The notes under the pieces were generated by a model. That model was given only the letters and a program-made list of their open reading frames with translations. It made no database searches and was not told where the DNA came from. A DNA stretch of 64,000 nucleotides from a virus: IMG/VR virus record IMGVR_UViG_3300014913_000009, positions 1 to 64,000 of that record; one strand, 5' to 3'. Positions 21,696 through 29,570 of the stretch are shown piece after piece (positions within the stretch are counted from its first letter, which is position 1; the number at the start of each line of letters is the position of its first letter). Both the position numbers and the translations under genes were made by a program.

Positions 21696-21754
21696 AAACT
21701 GTTTCATCCCACCTACGGGAATCGTCAGGCACTAAAAGTAAGTGCTACAGTTTA
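21696..21754 (-). ncRNA. Hammerhead ribozyme, type III
   Basis: Minus strand 5' to 3': stem III AAACUG (21753-21748), UA (21747-21746, cleavage after A), stem I GCACU / AGUGC (21745-21741 with 21733-21729, loop of 7), CUGACGA (21728-21722), stem II UUCCC / GGGAU (loop GUAGGU), GAAA (21705-21702), stem III' CAGUUU (21701-21696). All core residues are present, including the A15.1-U16.1 pair. The one weakness is a U-U at the 10.1/11.1 position of stem II. It sits in the 5' leader of the 1044-residue polymerase-like gene, about 110 bp before its start. Confidence 0.72.
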
Positions 21755-21764
21755 GTTAGAGGGA

Positions 21765-21804
21765 AAGAAAAAATAGAGGAGAGTTTTTACACTCTCCTCT
21801 ATTT
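21765..21804 (-). terminator. Rho-independent terminator
   Basis: A stem of about 14 bp (21772-21785 with 21791-21804) followed by UUUUUUCUUU on the minus strand. It ends the 21819 gene. Confidence 0.88.
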
Positions 21805-21818
21805 CCCATTCGCCTAAT

Positions 21819-22094
21819 TTATGATAAATCGTCTATGGATCCATCGGGGTTCACTCTGTGGCATTCTTCTCCACAGCTCAATATTAGGTGGAGGTTGGCT
21901 TTGTACAGCGATATACTCCAGTGGTAAGAATTATCGTTGGCATTAAGCCAACGATTACTGTAATCAATACCGTACCCGTCATCGCACCCCTCAAACATAT
22001 CTTGATCCGACAATTCAAAATTGTTTTTCAATGTATTCACCTGTGCTTCAGTTACTAATGAAAACAATTTTACTTCTTTCGTTGCATTTGTCAT
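21819..22094 (-). CDS. Small acidic protein of unknown function
   Basis: 91 residues, acidic. A strong AGGAGGAAATATCC precedes the ATG. Contains EGCDDGYGIDYSNRW and two further cysteines (LSCGEECHR). No family recognised. It is first in its transcript, downstream of the gene-free 22.1-23.6 kb region. Confidence 0.68.
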   Translation of the reverse strand: MTNATKEVKLFSLVTEAQVNTLKNNFELSDQDMFEGCDDGYGIDYSNRWLNANDNSYHWSISLYKANLHLILSCGEECHRVNPDGSIDDLS

Positions 22095-23600
22095 GGATAT
22101 TTCCTCCTATTAAAAAGCTGGTTCCCACCAGGCCTATTTGTTAATAGACTTGTATCTCATGGTTGGGATGGACACTCCCTTAAAATACCAGTAGATACCA
22201 TTGGGTGTAGTTACACTCATCACTCTATGCTCAGTTAACCCCATAGAGTAAGGTATTTAGTTTTTACAGCATTGCCCTTAGGTTACTGCACCAGGTCATT
22301 CTTGTAGGGCTATGTTTCCTGAGATTCGCCCGATCAACTATTTTAAGAGGATTGATCTTCCTCCGCAGGTAATTCTTTGTTTACAATAAGCCCCCACACC
22401 ACGTCAAGGTGATTACCAATCGTGGGAGTAGACCCCATAAGGGGTCCAACGCATAAATATTGCTATTATGCGAAATAGCCATATATCGAAGGCTTCTCAA
22501 CGCATAACTTCAGTTTCAGGTGTTATGTACCTAACCATTCCTTTTGATGACGCAGTCAGAATGATGAACCGCCATTCTGCGTCCACTACTTATAATGCGC
22601 CGTATAGAGGGGCGCAATACAAGGACTGGCAAATACAATTGCGAGTTGATGATATTGAAAGATGATGGTGCTATACAAATGCACAATCACCATCAACATC
22701 ATGTTTCCCTCAACCATACTGTCAAATCCATCTTATATCCCATTCATTTATATCCCAGTATGAGTACTGGCTATTAGTATGTCGCGCACTACCACGTGCC
22801 ACATACCTTCCTTGTTATTCTGCTTATCTACATATACTATATGTATTACACTAGGACACTATGCATTATCCATTCATATATCGTTACGCATATATAAGGA
22901 CTAGTCCTCCAATTGTGGGTTGATGGCATCGCAATATAATGTACTATACAAACGCACTATTACTACCAATCCCCATTCTACTAAGCCATATTTCCCCATT
23001 ATGTCGTCATCGTGCCACCATCTTGTCGCCATGGTATGCTCGTTGTCGCCATTAGAGGTCATGCTCTTCACTTTCAGGCTTATTGGAAAGCCTACATCTA
23101 ATTCTATCCAGATGTTGGATTCTTATATTCACATAGCTATAAGACGCTATATCTACTTCTACATGCTCGAGGCTACTAATAGATTAATATTTGGGCGAGT
23201 AGATTCGCACATATTATAGAGTCGTTTGTATTCTTTCATACTGTCTCTATCTATGATATGACTGCTTCAGCAGCTCCGTCGATTATTATGGCATTTATCG
23301 ACCTGCCTATTTTTAGGTGTTATAATCACCAGAATAAGACCCCACTGGCGTGAAACGAAGAAGTTTCTCATACCAAAAGGATATATTCCATATAGTTGCC
23401 CCCAAAGAAGAAACAACAAAGAAGATACAACAAAGAAGTCATTAAAAGTTAGATCCTCGAAAGAACATTTACATCTCCACTCTTCAAAAAAAAAAAAAAA
23501 TACAAGTCCTTACAAATCATTATATTTGTAACAATTTCGTAAATCTCAAATAAAAAATAACAATATTTGTTTCTTATATAGGGCTATTTTACACTAAAAG
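22095..23600. other. 1.5 kb gene-free region, candidate large structured RNA
   Basis: No ORF here has both a plausible start and normal phage composition; plus-strand frames of 60-99 codons have odd residue use (Ser/Thr/Tyr/Ile/His-rich) and no ribosome binding sites. Base composition between 22130 and 23340 is closer to coding than to the AT-rich spacers elsewhere. Clear hairpins follow one another: ACTCTATG at 22222-22229 with 22242-22249, GATCAA at 22332 with 22352, a CCCAC/GTGGG-closed structure at about 22393-22426, GACCCC-ATAA-GGGGTC at 22431-22446, CGCATAA at 22450 with 22466. A ~90-bp segment is present twice, diverged. This fits a long non-coding RNA or a decayed gene. The strand is not decided. 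Confidence 0.4.
22621..22994. repeat. Diverged ~90-bp direct repeat
   Basis: 22621-22708 and 22896-22994 share order and short exact blocks: AAGGACT, CAATTG, G-GTTGATG, CTATACAAA-GCAC, TTTCCC. They are about 274 bp apart. Many substitutions, as between old duplicates or repeated RNA domains. Confidence 0.55.
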
Positions 23601-23601
23601 A

Positions 23602-23640
23602 AAAACCCCCTTGCATTACTACAAGAGGGTTTTGTTATAA
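23602..23640 (-). terminator. Rho-independent terminator
   Basis: A 12-bp stem (23602-23613 with 23622-23633, one G-U on the RNA) and a UUUUUCUUUU tail on the minus strand. It ends the 23665 gene. Confidence 0.85.
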
Positions 23641-23664
23641 TTCTTTTAAAAAAATAATGGTTAA

Positions 23665-24285
23665 TTATCTCATTTTAGTTCCTTCATTCCATACTGTTTT
23701 TCTTAGTCTATTAAAATTCGGCTTATCTATTTTACCCTTTTCTTTTTCGATGTCGAGTTTCATACATCTTAAGTCGATTACATGTCTTTTGTCTGGACTT
23801 TGCCTCTTATAAATTAGCGCCGGAAATGATTTGGCGATATTGTTTGTGAATATGTATAAGAAATCACTCATCATATAATTTGCGCGGGTTTGACTGTGAC
23901 TTACTATTGATGCCGAAGCCGAATTATCTTTTTTCTGCTTGCTTTTTTGTAGACATCTTAAGATACCATTCTCCGTAATGCCACCCATAATATTGCCGAA
24001 TTTGTAGTGTCCTATTCTTATCTTGCGTGATTTGACATTATCAACAAATGCCCCCAATTGTAAATCGTAATCTGTAGGGAGTTTGAATATTATTTTATCG
24101 GCGAAGTCGTCAAGATAAAGACTGACTGGAATGTGATTGTAATCAGATTCTCCAGTAGCCATTACAGTTAATTCGTCATATTCAAATTCAGACAATTTCT
24201 TTTTTATATAACTTACTGCTTTTCCGAAGAGCAATTTTGATTCGACTGGAGATGACCCTGTTATAGTAATAGTTAACTTTTTCAT
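23665..24285 (-). CDS. Protein of unknown function, first minus-strand gene at the divergence
   Basis: 206 residues from the ATG at 24285 (AAAGAAAGAAAAAGT upstream); the frame runs on to 24423 but that part overlaps the opposite gene and is hydrophobic nonsense. Starts with a beta strand (MKKLTITITGSSPVESKLLF) and has an alpha/beta pattern in the first half (YDELTVMATGESD) with a basic C-terminus. Family not recognised. Confidence 0.65.
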   Translation of the reverse strand: MKKLTITITGSSPVESKLLFGKAVSYIKKKLSEFEYDELTVMATGESDYNHIPVSLYLDDFADKIIFKLPTDYDLQLGAFVDNVKSRKIRIGHYKFGNIMGGITENGILRCLQKSKQKKDNSASASIVSHSQTRANYMMSDFLYIFTNNIAKSFPALIYKRQSPDKRHVIDLRCMKLDIEKEKGKIDKPNFNRLRKTVWNEGTKMR

Positions 24286-24388
24286 ACTTTTTCTTTCTTT
24301 TTTTAAATATATTTGACAAAAAAACATAAAGATATGATAATTACTATAAATGAAGTTATCATATTCTTCAATAGGGAAAAATAGAACT
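24286..24388. promoter_or_regulatory. Divergent intergenic region
   Basis: About 100 AT-rich bp separate the last minus-strand gene from the first plus-strand gene, the only strand switch in the window. Promoters for both arms may lie here, but no consensus -35/-10 pair can be assigned with confidence, and the AATAGTGGG element is absent. Confidence 0.4.
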
Positions 24389-24586
24389 ATGAGTAAAAAT
24401 AAAAAACCATTGATTTGTACCACTTGTGGTAATGCTGATATTAGAAAGTATTTGGGGCATTGGAGATGTCTATCATGTCATAAGATATTCATTGACAATC
24501 CTGTGGATAGAGTTGAAACGATAGTTGAAGAAAAACAATATACATTAATTGCCGAAAACAAGGCCAATATGGGAGTATCGAAATGA
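24389..24586 (+). CDS. Small zinc-finger protein
   Basis: 65 residues from the ATG at 24389 (AGGG 12 bp upstream). A zinc ribbon with two knuckles, CTTC (11-14) and CLSC (29-32, followed by H). It opens the plus-strand arm and overlaps the next gene by 4 bp (ATGA). Possibly a regulator. Confidence 0.65.
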   Translation: MSKNKKPLICTTCGNADIRKYLGHWRCLSCHKIFIDNPVDRVETIVEEKQYTLIAENKANMGVSK

Positions 24587-24777
24587 AAATGAAAGAACGA
24601 ATTGCCAATCTTGAAAAAGAGAATGCCAGTTTAATCGAGGAGAAAGAACGGTTATTGCGCATTATTGAAAATATGACTGCCAATCACGTCATATATGATG
24701 GCGGCGAAATGATATCAAATGATATTGCATCGGGTGAGGCAGACTGGTTGGTTAGAGATTCACATAGGCGTTCATAG
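24583..24777 (+). CDS. Small coiled-coil protein
   Basis: 64 residues. The first half is a clear coiled coil (IANLEKENASLIEEKERLLR with heptad L/I). The second half is short and unrecognised. The start overlaps the previous stop (ATGA), so it is translationally coupled. Confidence 0.6.
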   Translation: MKMKERIANLEKENASLIEEKERLLRIIENMTANHVIYDGGEMISNDIASGEADWLVRDSHRRS

Positions 24778-24787
24778 GATATTAAAT

Positions 24788-25435
24788 ATGCTTGAAAAAG
24801 AAATGTTTCCAATTGTAAAGAAGTGGCTATTATCCGGCGGATTCGAAGTGTATGCTGAGGTTCCGAGTCATGGTCGCGATATTGATGTTGTTGGAGACAG
24901 GAATGGATCCCAGCAGGTTTGCATAGAAATGAAACGATCATTTACAAAGAGTTTGAAGCAACAATTATCATATTGCAAGTTTCGTACACCTACTGTATAT
25001 AGTTGTACTTTAACAATGCCATCAAAAAGTAATCAAGAGTGGTGTAAAATAAGGGGTATTGGGATATTGGTCATAAAAGATTCTCGTGAAATTGAAGTGA
25101 TTCTAAGCCCCGTGGATAAACAGCCCGGAAAAAAATATAAATGGCTAAATCTCATGAATGCGCCGAAAGATAATATTGGTGGAGCTGCATCAGGTAAAGA
25201 CAAACATCCTGCAGTAGATACTTATAATAGAATTGTCGATTTCCTTAAGCAGAATCCCGGTGCAAGTTGGGACCTCGTATTTCAATATGTACCCAATCAT
25301 TATAAACATGCTCGAAGTATGATGCAAAGTATGAGACTGCATTGTAAGTGCTATGAATTGGAACCTCTTAAATGCACGGGAAGCGGAACTGGAACTGGCG
25401 GTCGTAAGCGTAAACCTCGATTCAAAAGGTTTTAA
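24788..25435 (+). CDS. Putative PD-(D/E)XK nuclease-like protein
   Basis: 215 residues from the ATG at 24788. The N-terminal half shows the nuclease core: alpha helix, GFEVYAEVPSHGRDIDVVGD with the catalytic-type D (about 28-31), then VCIEMKRS (the E-x-K half, ~40-47). The C-terminal half has a winged-helix-like stretch (AVDTYNRIVDFLKQNPGASW) and ends in a basic GTGTGGRKRKPRFKRF tail. Restriction-like or repair-type DNA cleavage is possible. The exact family is unknown. Confidence 0.6.
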   Translation: MLEKEMFPIVKKWLLSGGFEVYAEVPSHGRDIDVVGDRNGSQQVCIEMKRSFTKSLKQQLSYCKFRTPTVYSCTLTMPSKSNQEWCKIRGIGILVIKDSREIEVILSPVDKQPGKKYKWLNLMNAPKDNIGGAASGKDKHPAVDTYNRIVDFLKQNPGASWDLVFQYVPNHYKHARSMMQSMRLHCKCYELEPLKCTGSGTGTGGRKRKPRFKRF

Positions 25436-25804
25436 ATGAAAAGACGACCGAGAGATGGATTCCCAACGACCGTTAAAATTATCAATGATATGTATCGTAT
25501 TATTTATTGGAACGAAGACCATGATTTGGAAGTGATAAAAGAAGAGGAAGGTATTGTTGGTGTTTGCGATTACAATAAGAGGGAAATACATATACTGGAT
25601 AAAGGACAGCACAGGTTGGAAATAGCCGATACGTTGATCCATGAGATTTTACATGCAATTGCAGAGGCATTCAGCATTAAAAGTATACATGAAAAAGAAG
25701 ATGAAGAAGATACTGTAGCATCTCTTGCAAAAGGACTTCTGAGCGTCCTGCATGACAATAAATTGGCATTTTGGCTCAGTAAAAAGGATCGGAGTAATTT
25801 ATGA
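25436..25804 (+). CDS. Putative zinc metallopeptidase-like protein (HExxH)
   Basis: 122 residues. HEILHAI (about 69-75) is an HExxH zinc-binding motif with flanking helix ADTLIHEILHAIAEAF. The N-terminal half is beta-rich (KIINDMYRIIYWNEDHDLEV). An E-rich helix after it may give a third ligand. Small single-domain zincins of this kind are common in phages, with unknown targets. It starts right after the preceding stop and overlaps the next gene by 4 bp. Confidence 0.6.
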   Translation: MKRRPRDGFPTTVKIINDMYRIIYWNEDHDLEVIKEEEGIVGVCDYNKREIHILDKGQHRLEIADTLIHEILHAIAEAFSIKSIHEKEDEEDTVASLAKGLLSVLHDNKLAFWLSKKDRSNL

Positions 25805-26625
25805 GTAAAATCAGACAAGCACTTATTATTAGCGATATTCATGCGGGATGCCAAATGGCTTTGTGTCCTCCTAGTGGTATCCATCTGGATAATGGCGGTA
25901 TTTATATGCCGTCAGAGTTTCAGCGAGGGTTATGGAAGTTTTGGAACAAGTTTCACAAATGGGTTAAGAAAGTGATGGAGGGTAAGCCATATATTCTTGT
26001 TGTTAATGGAGATGCTCTAGATGGAGTTCATCATAATTCAACCCATCAGATTTCGCATGATTTAGATGATCAGCAGGACTTGGCGTATAAGATTCTTAAG
26101 CCGGTTGTTGATAGGGCGAGGAAATATTATCACATTCGAGGTACGTCAGCACATGTTGGGGAGGCGGGTGTTTATGAAGAGATGTTGGCTAGACGATTGG
26201 GTGCAATTCCGAATGATTTACATCAATATGCTAGACATGATTTGTGGCTTGAGATTGGTGATTCATTAGCACATATTATGCATACAATAGGAACTACTGG
26301 GAGTGTGGCATACGAAAGCACTGCGGTGCATAAAGAGCTTGTAGAAGCACTTAATGAATCGGCACGCTATAATGAAAGACCGCCCGATGCTATCGTCAGA
26401 AGCCATCGTCATCGTTACTTTGAGACTAAGTGGGCATCAGCACAAGGTCGGCAATTTTCAGTAGTTACTGCCGGGTGGCAGGGAAAAACGCCTTTCGTAT
26501 ATAAGATTGCAGGAGGAAGGAATTCTAGGCCGCAATTTGGTGGAATTATATTGAAATGGAATCCTGGCGAAGGATTATATTCAAGGGCACTTGTTGAAAC
26601 GATAGGAAGATCAAAAACAGAATAA
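25801..26625 (+). CDS. Calcineurin-like metallophosphoesterase
   Basis: 274 residues. Motifs in family order: ALIISDIHAGC (D.H, ~7-17), VVNGDALDG (GD..D, ~64-72), RGTSAHVGEAG (GxxxH-like, standing for GNH[ED]), and RSHRHRYFE near 197-205 (GH.H). It hydrolyses phosphodiester or phosphomonoester bonds with two metal ions; the substrate cannot be assigned. It belongs to a compact operon with the nuclease-like and zincin genes. Confidence 0.82.
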   Translation: MSKIRQALIISDIHAGCQMALCPPSGIHLDNGGIYMPSEFQRGLWKFWNKFHKWVKKVMEGKPYILVVNGDALDGVHHNSTHQISHDLDDQQDLAYKILKPVVDRARKYYHIRGTSAHVGEAGVYEEMLARRLGAIPNDLHQYARHDLWLEIGDSLAHIMHTIGTTGSVAYESTAVHKELVEALNESARYNERPPDAIVRSHRHRYFETKWASAQGRQFSVVTAGWQGKTPFVYKIAGGRNSRPQFGGIILKWNPGEGLYSRALVETIGRSKTE

Positions 26626-26660
26626 CATTTTATTAATCATGAAAAATAGGAGTATTAACT

Positions 26661-26960
26661 ATGAAAAAGAAAACAAGGAAATCAAGCGTAAAAAAAAGTG
26701 CTACTTTGACAAAAAAGAAAAAAGGTAGTATGATAGATATGGATATATGGTTGGAGGCACTAAATGGCAACCATAAGGTTGAACATAGTGATGATTTTAG
26801 ATCCTCTTCAGAATATGCCGAATTATGGGGTTGTGGCGAAGCGCGTGCAAGAAAAAGATTGATCGTTTTCAAGAAGGCCGACAGACTTAAAATGTCATTC
26901 AGGCCATCAGTATCATTATCAGGCAAGAGAACCCAAACCCCAATTTACAAAATAGTATAA
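26661..26960 (+). CDS. Small basic protein with HTH-like segment
   Basis: 99 residues. The first ~25 are almost only K/S/T (KKKTRKSSVKKSATLTKKKK). The rest contains SSEYAELWGCGEARARKRLI, which reads like a winged or simple HTH. Likely DNA-binding. TAGGAGTATTAACT precedes the ATG. It lies directly before the tRNA. Confidence 0.65.
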   Translation: MKKKTRKSSVKKSATLTKKKKGSMIDMDIWLEALNGNHKVEHSDDFRSSSEYAELWGCGEARARKRLIVFKKADRLKMSFRPSVSLSGKRTQTPIYKIV

Positions 26961-26969
26961 TTTTTAGGT

Positions 26970-27043
26970 TGCAAGATAGAGTAGAGGTCACTCGACGGTC
27001 TCATAAGCCGTATACCCTGGTTCGATTCCAGGTCTTGCAACCA
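26970..27043 (+). tRNA. tRNA with CAU anticodon (Met or Ile2)
   Basis: 74 nt cloverleaf. Acceptor TGCAAGA / TCTTGCA with discriminator A and an encoded CCA. D-arm GAGT / ACTC. Anticodon arm ACGGT / GCCGT around loop CTCATAA. T-arm CCTGG / CCAGG with loop TTCGATT. The first pair T1-A72 and the anticodon stem lack the initiator features (C1-A72 mismatch, three G-C pairs). It is thus an elongator Met tRNA, or an Ile tRNA if the C34 is made into lysidine. A T-run follows the CCA. Confidence 0.9.
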
Positions 27044-27070
27044 TTTTTTTTTTTTTTTTTAATATCAGTT

Positions 27071-27724
27071 ATGACTAAAACAAAAATGAAAATAGTTGCA
27101 TTCATGCCTATCAAGTTGAATAGTCAGCGTTTGCCATGTAAAAATATCAAACCATTGAATGGCAGGCCTATGTTAAACTATGCCATTGATACTGTAAATA
27201 GTCTTAATAGTATAGACAATTACATATTCTGCTCAGATCCAAAAGTAATGGATTATGTGGAGAGTAGTAATGTTGAATTCCTACAAAGAGATACATCATT
27301 AGATAGTGATAATACTTTGGGTAGCGAAATTTATGACGCTTTCATCAAGCAGATAGATGCAGATGCTTACATCTTATATCATGCCACTTCCCCCCTCCTT
27401 GAAAAAAAGTATTATGAACAAGGAATACATTCCATAAATATGGGAATGTCTTCTGCATTTACAGTTTTTAGGCACCAGACATTTGCATGGTATAGGCGAA
27501 TGCCACTCAACTTCGATATCGAAATACATCCACGTACCCAGGATTTGAATCCGATTATGACAGAAACGTCCGGCTTCTATATGTTTAGAAAAGAAATATG
27601 GGATTGGCATAAGCGGAGAATAGGCCCTAGTCCCGATTTGGTCGAAGTAGATTTCTGGTCTTCTGTTGATATAGATTATCAATGGCAGTTCGACTTATGT
27701 GAAAGGAAACTTAAAAATGTCTAA
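27071..27724 (+). CDS. CMP-sugar synthetase-like cytidylyltransferase (NeuA/SpsF type)
   Basis: 217 residues from the ATG at 27071; the frame is open upstream but there it runs through the tRNA. The nucleotide-binding signature is MPIKLNSQRLPCKNIKPLNG (~10-29), matching the AxRLxSxRLPGKNxxPLxG pattern of CTP:sugar cytidylyltransferases. It also has YHATSPLLE (like QPTSPL), TSGFYMFRK and a DIDYQWQFD tail (like DIDTPED). Expected reaction: CTP plus a nonulosonic (sialic-like) or related acid sugar gives CMP-sugar plus pyrophosphate. It begins a five-gene sugar module with overlapping starts. Confidence 0.75.
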   Translation: MTKTKMKIVAFMPIKLNSQRLPCKNIKPLNGRPMLNYAIDTVNSLNSIDNYIFCSDPKVMDYVESSNVEFLQRDTSLDSDNTLGSEIYDAFIKQIDADAYILYHATSPLLEKKYYEQGIHSINMGMSSAFTVFRHQTFAWYRRMPLNFDIEIHPRTQDLNPIMTETSGFYMFRKEIWDWHKRRIGPSPDLVEVDFWSSVDIDYQWQFDLCERKLKNV

Positions 27725-28328
27725 TATAAAACCACTTGCGATATTGTCAAAATGCAAAGGTCGAGTTACAATACTTGGAAGCGGACCATCCTCAAACAAC
27801 TATAGCATTACAACAGATACTGTTATCATTCCCAACCGATCTATTTGTGCTTCCGCGATTAAAGGCAAGCAAGTAATCTGGGTCTTGGGTTCGGGGACGT
27901 TCAAAAAACAAATTGTTGAATTGCATAAGGACTTTCTTCTTAGGAAGGCAGAAGATCCACAAATAATTGTTTTAAGGTGTGCTGGCAATTTGGATAAGTA
28001 TCAAGAGATATATAACCTTCTTAAATCTGAAACAAATGCAACGATTGTATACATTCCGGTAGCGACTGTTATATCGACTGGAGCGGAATGTGTTAAAATT
28101 GCACTACTTCTTGGTTATGATAACTTGCAAGTTGCCGGTATTGAGATGGGTGTTGATACGACGTATTCCCAAGATATTCTTAATAATAATTTGGGACTCG
28201 ACTCGGGTAAAAGGCATCTGAATGAAGATAAAGCATATTTTAATACGATGGACACAAAAGAAAAGCGTTTGATTCATCCGGTTGAAAATTCAGGTTTGTA
28301 TACTTTTTTAGGGTATCCGAATGCTTGA
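27717..28328 (+). CDS. GT42/DUF115-like glycosyltransferase, paralogue 1
   Basis: 203 residues from the ATG at 27717 (AAAGGAAAC upstream), overlapping the synthetase stop by 8 bp. N-terminal LGSGPSSNNY (~17-26) is the GxGPS nucleotide-sugar loop of GT42 sialyltransferases and DUF115 proteins. VISTGAECVKIALLLGYDNL then AGIEMG (~118-145) matches the TTGxxxxxxALxLGYxxIxxxGxD segment. RHLNEDKAYF gives an H....D pair like the GT42 catalytic region. It is about 100 residues shorter than bacterial CstII-type enzymes. A transferase using the CMP-sugar made by its neighbour is the natural reading. 44% of its motif positions recur in the 30199 protein, by rough eye count. Confidence 0.55.
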   Translation: MSNIKPLAILSKCKGRVTILGSGPSSNNYSITTDTVIIPNRSICASAIKGKQVIWVLGSGTFKKQIVELHKDFLLRKAEDPQIIVLRCAGNLDKYQEIYNLLKSETNATIVYIPVATVISTGAECVKIALLLGYDNLQVAGIEMGVDTTYSQDILNNNLGLDSGKRHLNEDKAYFNTMDTKEKRLIHPVENSGLYTFLGYPNA

Positions 28329-29544
28329 CATTCTTCCTATAAAACAAATTCGCAAATTGCAAATTCAGCAAATTCAACAACAGATAAACCTACTACACAA
28401 TGCGGCTTCTGACAAAACCTGTTATATATTAACATGCGGTCCATCACTACAAAAAGTATGGACAGATGAAATGAAAGATTTATTAAAAGATAAATTTGTA
28501 ATTACAGTTAAACAGGCATCGAGATTGGCTGGCGACATATCCGATATACATATTGCTAATGAGCATAATGCAGAATCATACTCCGTTAATCAAAATACTT
28601 TAAAAATTTCTACACTAAGTAAAGATATTAAAAATAATTATAATGCTGATATATGCTTTATTCCCAAATATTTTAATTACCGTTTTCAGATATTCAAAGA
28701 TCGCAAAGTAGAGAATCATGCTCTGAGTAAAACGCTTATACGCCCATTCCCGGGAATGATGACGGAGATTGGGATGTATTTGCCAGAACATCTTGGGTGT
28801 ACTAAAACGATCATAATCGGATGGGATTTAAATCCACATGACTTGAGGCATTTTTATAGCAATGATAAAGTCCATGAAGTCGAGGAGTACAAAAAAATCA
28901 TTGATCTTTCTCCACGCATTGTAGAATGGTATGAGAGTGTTGGCAAGGAAATTTATCTTTATTCTCCATTATCCGCACTAAAAATACCACAAATTTCAGA
29001 AGAAGAATTTTACAAAGAGCACAGAACAATGTATAATACTAATAGTGACCGTTTTTTTAATAACCCTATTCACAATAAGGGAGTTGTAATGTCAAGTATT
29101 GAAATTAAAACAAAAAGTGTTACTCAGATTGAGAAAAGTAAGGTGAAAGTCATCTTTTCCATTACTAATTCGGGGGATGCAATATCAACCTCCGAAAAAC
29201 ATTCGCTACATTTTCGTCCGCATGACAATCTTAAGAACATAGCAGGGCAAGTGATGGATATTAATAGAATCGACAAAGGGCAGACTATTGAAGTAGAGCA
29301 AATTTGTCCAATTGATAAAATTGGCGATGCTCGCTTTGGACTTGTCATAGAAGGAAAAAAATGGCTTGTCAAAGGCGTTGAGATAGATGGTGAAATTATC
29401 CCGTTGCCTAAGCCAAAAGAAAAAGTAGTAATAAAGACACAGGAGGAGCAAGAAGAGGGGAAGTCAGTACACTCATCCCCCAAGAAGGGAAGCAAAAGGA
29501 AAAGGAAAAAGCGAAAATACACACGCAAGAGCAACGAATCCTAA
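28321..29544 (+). CDS. GT42/DUF115-like protein with C-terminal beta domain and basic tail
   Basis: 407 residues, ATG inside the preceding stop region. Domain 1 (1-250): LTCGPSLQKVW (GPS loop), KTIIIGWDLNPHD (G.D), KEIYLYSPLSAL (like the ..LY..sP.S end of sialyltransferases). Domain 2 (about 257-375): beta-rich, MSSIEIKTKSVTQIEKSKVK, perhaps CARDB/Ig-like. A Lys/Arg tail (KGSKRKRKKRKYTRKSNES) follows. A well-placed AAGGGAG 6 bp before an internal ATG (29089) suggests the C-terminal domain may also be made alone. Substrate unknown. Confidence 0.5.
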   Translation: MLDILPIKQIRKLQIQQIQQQINLLHNAASDKTCYILTCGPSLQKVWTDEMKDLLKDKFVITVKQASRLAGDISDIHIANEHNAESYSVNQNTLKISTLSKDIKNNYNADICFIPKYFNYRFQIFKDRKVENHALSKTLIRPFPGMMTEIGMYLPEHLGCTKTIIIGWDLNPHDLRHFYSNDKVHEVEEYKKIIDLSPRIVEWYESVGKEIYLYSPLSALKIPQISEEEFYKEHRTMYNTNSDRFFNNPIHNKGVVMSSIEIKTKSVTQIEKSKVKVIFSITNSGDAISTSEKHSLHFRPHDNLKNIAGQVMDINRIDKGQTIEVEQICPIDKIGDARFGLVIEGKKWLVKGVEIDGEIIPLPKPKEKVVIKTQEEQEEGKSVHSSPKKGSKRKRKKRKYTRKSNES

Positions 29545-29570
29545 TTGCTTGGGCTGCTACTGATAAAGTC

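Noticed and set aside
22920-23219. 99-codon plus-strand frame in the gene-free region
   Set aside because: No ribosome binding site and unusual composition; it lies within the diverged repeat. Treated as part of a possible non-coding RNA or decayed sequence.
26970-27043. The CAU tRNA considered as an initiator tRNA
   Set aside because: T1-A72 is a normal pair and the anticodon stem lacks the three G-C pairs of initiators.
26969-27070. Upstream extension of the CMP-sugar synthetase frame
   Set aside because: The extra 34 codons are the tRNA gene and its T-run read in frame. The real start is the ATG at 27071.
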